A stretch of DNA of 64,000 bases from positions 11,346,001-11,410,000 of the forward strand of contig NW_020825298.1 in the NCBI RefSeq assembly GCF_003286085.1, given 5' to 3'. This document shows, piece after piece, positions 24,005 to 34,422 of the stretch. The first letter of the stretch is position 1. Each line of letters starts with the position of its first letter. The stretch comes from Drosophila persimilis (lineage: Eukaryota > Arthropoda > Insecta > Diptera > Drosophilidae). A program made the translations under genes and the position numbers. Below the pieces are notes generated by a model that worked only from the letters and a program-made list of their open reading frames with translations, was not told the DNA's origin and searched no databases.

Positions 24005-26065
24005 ATGCGTATAAATAAGAAAAACAAGAAAAATGTGGAAACCAAAGCCAACGGCGCCATCAAGAAGGCTCCGCAACCTGGCTTGGGGGATTTCCATCAC
24101 CATGTGGATAACAATGATAAAGTGCATGCAGAACTACAGCTGAAAAGCCCATGCCAAGCATTAGAGCGGGAACTTGGCGTAATGTGCGAGAGCAAGACAG
24201 CAAGCAGTTCAAGGGGATGCGGCGCCAACGACAGAGAGCAGAAAATCTCCAGCGGGATGCCAAGGGCTACCCAAGTGCCACCAAAACCCTTGGGACAGTT
24301 ATCGACACCTGAATTTAATGGCCACAACATCTCTAAGAAAGTACCCGAGTCGGTTGAAGCCGGTTCGGTACGGAAAATGTACGGAAACCGGAACAGAAAG
24401 AAACCAAAAGACCCATGTGATGTTTCCCAGCGGGCAACGCCTGAAATGAATTGTCACGAGGTCCCATACGTCCACAATATCTATAGCGAAATATCCGAGC
24501 TGTACCCGAAACCTTCGGGACAGAGTGTCCGATTCGTACCCCAAAGACGCGACGGCGGGTCCACTGGCAAAACGAGACGCGAAGAAGAGGACAACTTTAA
24601 CGGAATAGACCAAAAGCCACTAAATACCTGGGAAAAAGCACTAGCTGCAATGTATGGGCATGGAAACTCCGACGACCACATCTACCGCGGAGTATCCGAG
24701 CTGTTTCCGGAACCTTCGACCCAGAGCCAGAGTAGCCCATTCGTACCCCTGCGAGTGGCCAACAACTACAAACAGATCAGCCGCGTGGAAGGGGAACCCT
24801 CCAAGGCTCGGATACCCTGTGTACAGGCACGCAAAGAGCCGCAAATCAAAATTATGAAGAGGCCGGAGCCAGACAAAGTTACGTTCACAATTAAGAATGA
24901 GCCGATCCGGGGACTGCCTCGCGGTAAGGTCAGAGTGCAATCCTGCCACCCGAAAGCACCGCCAGCGCGTTGCGTGCCGAAGGAACTGGAACAGGTGGAT
25001 CGCATGACATCGGCAGACTTCCGGCACGACAACAACGCCCACATGCTGAACATGCGCACGCAGCTCAAAAACCAGGACCACATGCACTACTTTGCGATGG
25101 TCATCAGAGAGAATGCGCATCTGTTCAAGGGGCGCGTCATCCTCGTCCTGTCCTGCGGCGTGGGCACCTTGGCCCTGATGGCCGCCCGCATTGGGGGGGC
25201 GAAGCGTGTGTACGCCGTGGACCACTCGATGGTGACTAACTACGCGGAGCTGGTGGTGAAGCAGAATCACTTCGAGCACACCGTGAAGGTGCTGCACGGG
25301 CGCATAGCCGATCTGAAGCTGCCCGAGAAAGTGGACGGAATTGTGTGCAACTGGATGGGGCACTCGCTGCTGTGGAACTCTGAGATCCTGGAGGTGCTCG
25401 AGGCACGGGATCGCTGGCTGAAGAAGAATGGCTTCATACTGCCCGATCTGGGCGCTCTCTATCTGGTGGGAGCCGCGGAGCCAGAGCTGAAGGGCCTTTG
25501 CGACTGGTGGCGAAGCGTCTACTACTTCAAAATGAACGCCATGCGTCGGTGTGCCCTCTCCGAGCCTCGTTACGCGAAGACCCACGCCGACTGTGTCCTT
25601 ACCCTTGCCCATCGCGTGCTGGCGCTCAATCTGAAGAGGGCCACCCCGGAGGATCTGCAGATAGATCGCGATATACGGCTGAAGGTCACCAAGGATGGGC
25701 ACCTGGAGTGCTTCACTCTGTACTTCGATGTGGCGTTCAGCCAATGCCATCGCCAGCGCACCCTCAGCTGCAATCCCTGTCTCTCCAGCGGTTACAATTC
25801 GCTCTGGCTGCAGACGGTTCTCTTCGTCGAGAGGTCCTTTGTGCTCCGTGAGAACCTGCACTACGCAGGTCGCTTCATCTTCCGCCCCTTGGAGAGATTC
25901 GACACAAATCAGTTCGAGATTGTCATCAAGCTCTCTGAGAGCAGGCGCTTCGAGGGGGAAATGCCGGGGTTCTTTGGCAATCGTTTGGTCAGCAAGCGCT
26001 GGCTGATGATGGACCGCCACCAGACGGTGGCCGAGGTGGACAGCTGTCAGGACGAGGATAATTGA
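24005..26065 (+). CDS. Intronless PRMT-like protein, probable pseudoenzyme
   Basis: A single open frame of 686 aa with ATG in good context (ACAATG). Residues 1-330 are basic and low in structure, with a repeat pair near 157-183 (HNIYSEISELYPKPSGQS) and 224-252 (DHIYRGVSELFPEPSTQS). Residues 334-680 align along the whole protein arginine methyltransferase fold: HLFKGRVILVL (motif I region), the CNWMGHSLLWNS loop, WLKKNGFILPD, and the C-terminal beta barrel. Key residues are changed. Both glutamates of the double-E loop (SEWMG..YES in PRMT1) are Asn449 and Asn458, motif I DVGxGxG is VLSCGVG, the YFxxY signature is RHDNN, and the THW loop is NSLW. Methyl transfer is therefore unlikely, and a binding or scaffold role is possible. 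Lack of introns and its position inside a transporter cluster suggest a retrocopy or relocated duplicate related to Art1/Art2/Art6/Art9. Confidence 0.88.
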   Translation: MRINKKNKKNVETKANGAIKKAPQPGLGDFHHHVDNNDKVHAELQLKSPCQALERELGVMCESKTASSSRGCGANDREQKISSGMPRATQVPPKPLGQLSTPEFNGHNISKKVPESVEAGSVRKMYGNRNRKKPKDPCDVSQRATPEMNCHEVPYVHNIYSEISELYPKPSGQSVRFVPQRRDGGSTGKTRREEEDNFNGIDQKPLNTWEKALAAMYGHGNSDDHIYRGVSELFPEPSTQSQSSPFVPLRVANNYKQISRVEGEPSKARIPCVQARKEPQIKIMKRPEPDKVTFTIKNEPIRGLPRGKVRVQSCHPKAPPARCVPKELEQVDRMTSADFRHDNNAHMLNMRTQLKNQDHMHYFAMVIRENAHLFKGRVILVLSCGVGTLALMAARIGGAKRVYAVDHSMVTNYAELVVKQNHFEHTVKVLHGRIADLKLPEKVDGIVCNWMGHSLLWNSEILEVLEARDRWLKKNGFILPDLGALYLVGAAEPELKGLCDWWRSVYYFKMNAMRRCALSEPRYAKTHADCVLTLAHRVLALNLKRATPEDLQIDRDIRLKVTKDGHLECFTLYFDVAFSQCHRQRTLSCNPCLSSGYNSLWLQTVLFVERSFVLRENLHYAGRFIFRPLERFDTNQFEIVIKLSESRRFEGEMPGFFGNRLVSKRWLMMDRHQTVAEVDSCQDEDN

Positions 26066-27921
26066 GTGTAATAGTCATATATTATATGCTTATGATCGCT
26101 TCTTCCCTTCGTCCATCGATTAATTTTCTTCTCTCTCTGCAGGGATCAATTTAGATGTAGAGTGCGCGCAGATGCGCTCCAGGCACGTGAGCTCTTGGCT
26201 GCTCAACAGCAGCAGCAACCATCATTCCATCTCCATCATCACAATAATAAGCAAAAACATTACCACTATCAGCATCAGCAGCAACGCATGACAACTCGAA
26301 AGACGCAAAGCTCCAGCTTTGCACTTGCACCGGCACCGGCACCGGTTGTACAGCACTCAACAACAAGAATAAGAATAGTATTAGTAGTAATGTATGGCAA
26401 CACGGGGAGCAGGAGCTCTTCCTCATTGCCTTCGAGTGGCTCCTCGCTGCAGAGCCACAGCAACGACCACCATCAACCGCGGGCAGGACCGTCACCTGCA
26501 GATCAGTAGTATCTACCAGGTAAGTCCTTCGGCAGTAAATGGAAAGCCCAACGTGTACTTCTATTTGACTTTTCGAAAACAGCAATCGGAGATGACCAGA
26601 TCCAAACACCAAACCGTCGCCCAATAAGACTAAGGAATGTGCCCGAGCAAATCTCGGCGGTCTGTGATTCAAGGCCTCCGCCACGGGTGGCATCAGCAGC
26701 GACTCGTCAACGTACACAGCCTCCGCGTTATCCACCTCTAAGCCTAAGCCAAACGCCATAACCAAGCTCCTCTCACGCATCAGATCTGGAAAGTCTCCGC
26801 CGGCTTATTTTTAAAATACCGTATATATACGTACTGTTCGTAAGTACATTGTGCTCGTGTCTTAAATCGTGATCAGCGATAAGAGCTAATCCTAATCTTT
26901 AATCAGTGATGCGAAAAAGTTGTGTTTATAAATTTGTATAAATCTATTAAAACGATTCCCGACACTGTGAAATCTATTTCGCTTTCGGGCATTTCCTTTC
27001 TGATGCTCAACGAGATCACTTCGATTATCAGAACGAAAACTATTCTCTGAATAAAAAATTATTGAATAATTAGCTTTCAATTCAACTTGTCAACAAATGA
27101 TTCAAAGTTTATTTATATTCTTGTTCCAAATAGTATTCAGTGTTCAAATGCTTCTAAGAAATGTTATTCCTACTATAAGCAATTATTGATTGATGGTTAT
27201 CTGAATCAGCATATCAGAAAGTGTGTAAACTGTAGAGTTTTTGTTGGATCTACAATCGGATTCGATGTTATTGCGGTTCCGTCCGTCCGCCCATTTTTCC
27301 CAAACACACAAATATCAGATCGGTTTCCATTCTACGCCATATGAAATTTTCCAAATGAACTTGGCGATGTGTGATGTCCCGCACAAGTGGCACAGTCGGG
27401 CCATAGACACAGATAAAAGAGCGTTGATAATGAAAAAATGCAAAAATAAATGTATAGTCGAGGAGGTATATACCCTAACCAAAGAACTTTAGAGTAAGCT
27501 ACCCCTTACATTCTTATATACGCTTCAGCTATCATATATGTCGTTCTTCCAGCTAATCTTTGGCCAGGTTCTCCCTTTAGGTACTCATAATATGGACACA
27601 GAATCACACTTTTGTTCTGTACTGCTCTGCTAATCAGCCTCCCAGCTTTCTCCCACCTCCTACAAAAGTAGGAATACCCCGCTTGAGGGTAGCCACATCT
27701 GTCGTCCACTGGGATGAGCTCGACGGCGGCTTGCAGTCCGATTTGGATTCAGTTTGCCGGCATCGGCTCTACTAATTAGTCCGTCAATTTAAAGTAAAAA
27801 CGCGCACGGATCGTTCGCAGCAAAACCAAATAAACATACATATATTATAGGACCAGCTGTTTTCAAAAATCATCTGTAATTCTTTGGTCCAGACATTGGC
27901 AAACATTAAACCAAGGCTGCC
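26066..27921. other. Non-coding spacer before transporter B
   Basis: The CAG/CAT-rich block at 26160-26510 gives His/Gln-rich open frames on both strands without domain or start support. It may be 3' UTR of the PRMT-like gene. The remainder is AT-rich with no recognised gene. Confidence 0.4.
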
Positions 27922-30423
27922 ATGGTCTATGAGACATCTTATGGCACGGGCCAGAAGCCCTTCAGCCCGGACCTCGATCGTGGAAAATGGGAAAAGCCCA
28001 CCGATTTCCTATTCGCCTGCTTTGGACTCGCCCTGAAGCTGGACATCTTTGTGGCCTCGTATTGGTTCTTCTTCGATATGGGAAGTGAGTAATGGGAATA
28101 TTGAACTGCACTTTTAGCTAGGAATAGAATCAGAGCACTACGTATTATACATATGGTAGATAGAAGCTCCTAATCTTTTTAGGGGCGTTCCATTACCTGA
28201 CCTACAGAACTCGCATATAACTGAAATGATTCATCGGATCGGTTTTCGTTGCATATTGCAACTGAGAGACGACAAGATCTTGAGTTGCCATGAGAGATCG
28301 ATTGAAAGACAACAGACAAATTTTTCTCAAGATTAAATAATTTCTTTCCAGTTTGCGGCATACTTCCCTACTACATATACATGGTCATCTATTTGGTCCC
28401 GATTCTGGTGATACATTCCTTCATGGGGCAGTTTTCCAGCAGCGGCTTCATATCAGCATTTCGTGTGTCGCCGTTTTTCAAGGGTAAGCTACGGAAGAAC
28501 TGCTTTTACTTTGGAGGATCTTTAATCTTTACCCTATGTTTTGTTATGTTTTCAGGCATGGGGTATGTCAGCACCTTCTTAACCATCTCCATGCTCATCT
28601 ACTATGGGATCTTTGCGGCTGTACCGCTTTTGTTCATCATCAACTCTGTTCATCCCACGCTGCCATGGAGTTGTGAGGGCATGAAGTCCTGGCACAATGA
28701 ATCCAGTGACCAACTGACCGTGAGAATAGAGCTTCCAAAGTTTCAGCTAACTATAATTAACCATTTTCATTCTTTAGATTTGCAATTTTTCAAAAACCGA
28801 GGAGGACTTACTCTATCTAAACGACAACGGAACAGTCGACTATTACACAAAGATACTCCATGTACCATCGGTTCTCTATTTCCAGTGAGGCACTGAAAGC
28901 ATTTACATATTCCTCATTTATGTCTTATGCTCTTCTGTTTTTGTAGAAAACACTTTGACACCCTTGATGACTCTAGGTTTCCCGATCTGAGTCGGGAGTA
29001 CGAGCTATCCTGGCACTTTGTGGGCTTCTTTATCCTGGTCTGGGCCATCATTGGCTTCATCTTTTACAAGTTCTCGGAGACTGCAAAGTTCGGAAAGTTG
29101 CTGAGGTTCATGGTCTTGATTACACTGGGTCTTTTGGGAGTCTGCTTTGTGCGGTTCCTCTTCCTACCCGGATCCATCAATGGACTTTTGAATTACTTGA
29201 CGCCGCGCCGCGAGGACTTGATAATGGGAAGCGGCTCCACCTTTATTATGGTGCTGCAGGCCTTCGGAGCTGGCTGGGGAAGTGTGATGGCGCTCTCCAG
29301 CTTCAACGGCTTCAAAACGAACATAATGTCCTACAGTTGGATTATTTCCTTTGGCCAGATCTTCATTTATATATTTTTCGGATTGGTCACCTTTATGCTC
29401 GAACATTACTACGAAGGTGGGTAATGTGTTGAATTGAATTGGGACTGTTTAAGATGCAAAAACCCTTCTTATGGTCCAGAAATGAAAACCGAAAACTTTG
29501 ACACACATGTCATAAACCATTGGCTGTTGTTCCTGTCGAGTGCCAGTGCTTTGGCCTCCATGGAGTGGCCCAACATGTGGACCGTGATATACTACTCGAT
29601 GCTACTGCTGGCAGCCCTCATTGTGATGGTATGTGGAAACCCCTTCTGAGAGTTCTCGTTCTCATTCTCATTCTCATTTGCAGATCACTCAAATATTCAC
29701 GGTACTCACGAGTGTGTTTGACGAGTTCGAGGGGCTACGAAAGTACAAACAGGAAGTGACCTTTGGCCTGATTGGTGGCCTGGCCCTCTGCTCCTTCTTT
29801 TTTTGCACAAATGTAAGTAGAGTTGTGTATGCTTCGTATTCTTAATTTCTGTAAGTCCTTCCCCGCAGCATGGCATCGTGTACTTCTCTGCTTTGGCTCT
29901 GGATGCCATCTGGTCGCATAGCATTCTTCATTTGCTGCTGCTGTTGGTGGTTCTGTGGATCTATGGACGGGAACGCTTTCAGCGGGACATTGAGTTCATG
30001 TTGGGCCAGCCTTTTGCCTCATGGAAGATTTTCATTCTCCGCTTCATAGCTCCCCTTATACTGATAGTGTCGCTGGTTTGTTTTTCATTTTTGACTGGCA
30101 ATACTTGTCCTTATACTGTCTTTACCCTCTGTATTTCGTAGTTGATGGGCATAGCCGTGGCCATAATGGAGCACTCTTATTCCTCGATGATTGTTTTGGT
30201 GATCAGTGTGTTTCTGGTGGTGATACCATTGCTGGTGATACCCGGCTATGGGCTGTACAACATGTACCAGAGCACAGGCAGCTGTTGGGAGCGGTTCAGG
30301 CGAACATGCCGCCCCACCGATTGGTATCCTGTGGAGATGGAGCATCGACAGCAGTACGAGGAGGCTGTGGGCAACACCGATGTGACCCATCAACTGTTCG
30401 AGGTCACCGACGAGGTCAACTAA
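27922..30423 (+). CDS. Atypical SLC6 / neurotransmitter-symporter-like transporter B
   Basis: CDS is join(27922..28084,28352..28483,28556..28719,28778..28884,28947..29416,29480..29628,29684..29812,29869..30075,30142..30423), 600 aa, all phases consistent. Exons of 132, 129 and 207 bases match exons of transporter A exactly in length, showing tandem descent. It starts MVYETSYGTGQKPFSPDL. Helical landmarks: MGQFSSSGFISAFRVSPFFKG (TM2 and loop), FGAGWGSVMALSSFNGF (TM6-7 region), SVFDEFEG loop, DWYPVEME near the C-terminus. As in A, TM1 is non-canonical: LKLDIFVASYWFFFDMG stands where the family has G-N-V-W-R-F-P-Y and NGGG, so Asn27 (LeuT) becomes Asp and the gate Arg becomes Val. Substrate and ion coupling cannot be inferred. 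It converges with transporter C; the stop codons are 89 bases apart. Confidence 0.9.
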
Positions 30424-30512
30424 TGCGTGCTGTAAATACAAATCAGTCTTTATTGACAATCACTTAGTTTTGTATTGTAAAAGTTAAAGATGTTTGGCAT
30501 TAGGATTGGGGA

Positions 30513-33119
30513 TTATTTCATCCCCTCCGCGTCTGTGTCAGACATGAAGGCCGGCATTCTGCGCTGACGACGGAAGGCCTCGTACTTTTCGCGATCTTCC
30601 GGATCGGCAGGGGTCCAGTCCAGGGGCTTCAATCGCTTCTTGAGGCTGTCGCACATAGTCTCCCGCTTGCGGATCATGATGTACAGGACGTACAGCGGTA
30701 TCCACATGACGGACGACACGAAACTTGCCCATCCAATAATGATGGCCCATTGGGGGAAGACTTTACCATGGTAACTGATGGTCCGTATGAAGATGATGCT
30801 CATGAAAAAAATGAACTGCAAGGAGCTCAGAAAAAGGTGGAAAAAGATATCCGAAAGATCGCTGGATTCTACTTACGACTAGAACTATAGGAGTGACCCA
30901 CTTCCAGAGGATCTTCCAAATGATGGAGGGGCGCTTTCCCATCATGAACTCCACATCCAGCATGAAGTTGTCTATGCCGTAGATGAAGGACACCATGATG
31001 ATCTCCACGAGACAGATGGCTATCACGGATATGGCCGAGGAGTACCAGTCGAACAGTTGCAGGATATACATGCCGCCCTGGGAAAAAGTTGGGGGACCTT
31101 TAGGACCCATGCGAATGATGTCCGACGTCTACTTACATGCGTGGTCATTATAATCGCGCAAAGGAAGAAAAAAGTGCAGCACACAAGCGTGAGCTTCCAC
31201 TTGTGATTCCTGAACCACCTTATTTCGTCCAGTATTGAGGAGGTGATGGCTTCCAGTTGTACAAACTGCGGGTGGAATGAAGGAGCTAGTATCAGAAAAT
31301 ACCCAATAGCATGTGGAGGCACAGAGGATAACGATAACCTACCACACTGTCGATACCCAGGAGGAAGAGCATGACGAAGAACATGATGGCCCACAGCTGT
31401 GGCACCGGAAGCTTTGCTATGGCCTCTGGATAGGTGACAAACGCCAGTCCGGGACCAGAGGTGGCCACCGTAGCCACGGGGATGCCCGACTTCTCTGACA
31501 AGAAACCCAAAACGGAGAACACCACAAAACCGGCAAAGATGCTGGTGAACACATTGACGGTGACAATTAGAATGGAGTCGAACTTCGCGTCGTTCCGGAA
31601 ATCGCTGAAGCTGGCCATGTTGACGATGCCACCCCATCCGGGGCCGAGGCCGAAGAACATTTGTATGGCCGCATCAGCCCAGACTTTTAGATCAAGGAGG
31701 CGGTCCCATTCGGGGTACATGTAGAACTTGATGCCAGTCCAGGCCCCTGGCAGGGTGATGCCCCGTACGAACAGAATGAAAAGCAGTACATAGGGAAAGG
31801 GTGCCGTAAAGTAGACAACCTTGCCCACCTACACCAGAAAACACTTTAGCCGTGAGCAACACTTGGTGAGCCTTTCGGTGTACGATTCTTACCGATTGAA
31901 TCCCTCGAGACACACATAAATAGATGATAATCCATGATAGAAAGAGGCTAAGGGTCTGCTCCCACACAATGCCGCCAAGATCGTCGATGCCACTTGAAAG
32001 TTGAAGCACTTCGCGACTGAAAATACAGAAATGTGACAGTTTGATACAGAACAAAACTTGCACAAAGAACTTACTGAAAGAACTCGTCCGCTGATGTCAC
32101 AAAGTCCGACGAATTTTGTTTTTTCAGCTATAATATTGATTGTCAGAGCTGGGGGATTGAACAAATAATAGGGCCGTACTCACATCATCTATGTTAACAC
32201 AGTTGTCAGTGTTCCACGAATGGTCGCAGTCCACCCAAGGAACTGTCTTGTAGAAACAGTAGGATATCATGCGAATGGGATATGATAGGATAACCGAGTA
32301 GTAGCACACACAGTACATGTTGACGATGACCTGGGCTATCCCTGTGCCCTTCAGTATCGGCGTCAGGCGGAACATTCCCGTGCAGCCCGTGCCCGAGAAC
32401 TGGCCGATGAGTACCTCCAAATAGAACAGCGGTATACCAGCCAGAAGAACCATTAAACAGTACGGCACAAGGAAGGCACCTGGAAAAAGAAGAAAATGAA
32501 GCCACAAAAAAGATATCCTTCGAGCCGGATTTGAACCAGCGACCTATGGATTTCAACATATCGCGAATCATTAACTGGTGGTGCAAGAGTAGGCGCTGTC
32601 TGGGTGCCGTGGTATTGTTAGGCCCAGAGTCCTGCCGCTGCTCGTCGCACATCACCAAGCCTCGGAAACTCTACAGTCCACCGCTCTACCAACTGAGCTA
32701 TCGAAGGCGTCCCCCACAGACCGGCAAAGAGGCCATCATAAGCGACGAAGCTTTTGTCCAGCTTTCACTCAAAAGCTAAATGAAATGGGGCTAAAAATAG
32801 CCCCAGCCCCAGCCAGAGCCCCAGCCCTGACCCCACTGCACTGCACTCCCACTTGGACAGCGCTATTTTCTGCTAGTGAAATGAGCTTCAAAGAGAGAAC
32901 GTGGCGACTAGGTGGGGCACTGAGTGAGGTGGGCGAGTGATGAGACTTACCGCCGCCGCTGCGGTAACAGAGATATGGAAAGCGCCAAACATTGCCAATG
33001 CCGATGGCATAGCCGATGAGCGAGAGTATGAACTCGGTTTTGGACTTCCACTTGCCGCGATTCGTGTCGCGTTCGATGCGCTTTGACTTCTTCGGTGGTG
33101 GCGGGGTGGTATTCGCCAT
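30513..33119 (-). CDS. Canonical SLC6 sodium-coupled amino-acid-type transporter C
   Basis: CDS is complement(join(30513..30815,30877..31077,31137..31265,31343..31828,31893..32016,32075..32127,32184..32479,32951..33119)), 586 aa; all junctions are in phase. A Pro/Lys-rich N-terminus ([18 protein letters not shown]) precedes an intact TM1, [17 protein letters not shown], with RSGGGAF. Further signatures: [25 protein letters not shown] in the extracellular loop, [32 protein letters not shown] and [10 protein letters not shown]. The TM1 position that is Asp in monoamine transporters is Gly here, which favours amino-acid-type substrates. The first intron (32480..32950) contains a tRNA-Tyr gene on the same strand. 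AATAAA for this strand is at 30449-30454, within 30 bases of transporter B's stop, so the 3' ends overlap or nearly so. Confidence 0.92.
32506..32511 (-). terminator. RNA polymerase III T6 terminator of tRNA-Tyr
   Basis: Six consecutive T residues on the minus strand, five bases after the last tRNA base. Confidence 0.8.
32516..32707 (-). tRNA. tRNA:Tyr-GTA: tRNA-Tyr (GTA) with a 119-nt intron
   Basis: Exons are complement(32671..32707) and complement(32516..32551), 37 + 36 = 73 nt, giving a complete cloverleaf: acceptor CCTTCGA pairing TCGAAGG with discriminator A; D arm GCTCAGTTGGTAGAGC (box A); anticodon stem GTGGA/TCCAT with loop CTGTAGA (anticodon GTA); T arm GCTGGTTCAAATCCGGC (box B). 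The intron (32552..32670) interrupts after position 37, the standard site. It is unusually long. D. melanogaster has one tRNA-Tyr gene (CR31905) with a 113-nt intron that is released as a stable circular RNA, and this gene is its likely orthologue. It lies in intron 1 of transporter C, same strand, with a T6 terminator downstream. Confidence 0.95.
32552..32670 (-). ncRNA. tRNA-Tyr intron, candidate circular tricRNA
   Basis: The 119-nt intron begins AGTTTCC next to position 37 and ends GTTGAA before A38. Metazoan tRNA introns are excised and can be ligated into circles (tricRNAs). The 113-nt circle from D. melanogaster CR31905 is the known abundant example. The size and host gene here match. 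Production in this species is inference. Confidence 0.6.
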
Positions 33120-34270
33120 TCAGTGTTAAATTTTCGGCTTGTTTATGTTTATGTTGAATTGATCATTCTGATTTTGAAGTAAACCACTCGGATATGTGAG
33201 AGATTTATACTTGAGAACAAGCCCAACATGAATTTGTTTTTCTGCTTAATTTGTTTAATTTTTTTTGTTATGCTCATAACTTTATGTATCTGATTGCCAG
33301 ATCGTGTCTGATATAAAGTTATCTGTAAATGAGATACGAAAAATTAAAAAATAAAATAAAAAGCAGCTAAGCAAAAGGAGACTCTGTGGGTGATAAATAG
33401 AAAGGAAATATTAAGAGCAATTGTAGACTATTATTTTAAAAATAAAATGTATGTCTCTAAAGAACTAGGCACAAAATTAACTAACAAAATAATACAAATG
33501 TTACCTAATGATAAAATTAATGATTACTTTGAGCCTACAAACGGACGTTCTAAGCTATATATGTGTTTCATGAATATATTCAAGGCTGAGCTAATATAAA
33601 TTATAATTTTTAGAACATATAATATATATAAAATAACATATGAATATTGTCCAGGGGCACGAAAAAATAGGATAAACATTTTTCCTAGCATAGATCAGAT
33701 CAGATTTCCGTCCTCAGTAATCGTAACTTTTGTTTAAGGCCTACAATCAAACTATCACACTATCAACTATCACTATCACTTATGGACTTTAAACTATGGA
33801 CCATAAACGATAAATAATAATGTAAATCCTATGACTTTTATTAAATATGTAATGCGTTGAGTTTTAATATTAAGAAAGGTATTCTTTTTGTTTTAAATAT
33901 ATATACATATATATCGTGTTGGCCCTGCGTGCGTGCCGACCTGCCGTTACCTTGCCGGCATCCATTTTACACATATAATATCATACAAATCATACAAAGA
34001 TTTTTTATCCGCTTCACATATGTTACATTTCCTTTTCGAACAATACCAAAACCTATTAGAAATGCTGGAAAAAGAATAGGAAATCACCTTCTGTGCCAGT
34101 TTCAGCATATAAAGAATATATATACTTAATGGGATCGTAAACGCTTCCTTCTGTACGTTACACACATCCATTTTAACCACAAATCTAATAAACCCCTATT
34201 TATCGGGTATAAAAAGCACATCTCAGAACTCACTGATACTCGTACTGTGCTAGGGTTTTAGTAAATGTTA
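33120..34270. other. AT-rich spacer between transporter C and the Tep3-like gene
   Basis: Strongly AT-rich. A 69-codon open frame at 33390-33599 starts MINRKEILRAIVDYYFKN, is Lys/Asn/Ile-rich and predicts as helical. I do not recognise it, and it has no splice or promoter support. It could be a short remnant of an AT-rich mobile element, or chance. Confidence 0.35.
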
Positions 34271-34422
34271 TAACACTTTATTGGCAACATTTTAGCATCA
34301 TTAGATGTACTTAGCTCGGGTTTAGTTCACGGCTTAGATTAGTCTAACTTAGGCACTATGTGAGTGGGTTTTTGTTAAAGCTTCGATTTCCTTGTGGTTT
34401 CCACCCGCAGTGGACAAAACCT

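Noticed and set aside
24641-26020. 459-codon minus-strand frame opposite the PRMT-like gene
   Set aside because: It is the shadow of a GC-rich coding exon; the plus-strand frame contains the recognisable fold.
26160-26510. His/Gln-rich frame after the PRMT-like gene
   Set aside because: CAG/CAT triplet repeats explain it in several frames. There is no start or domain support.
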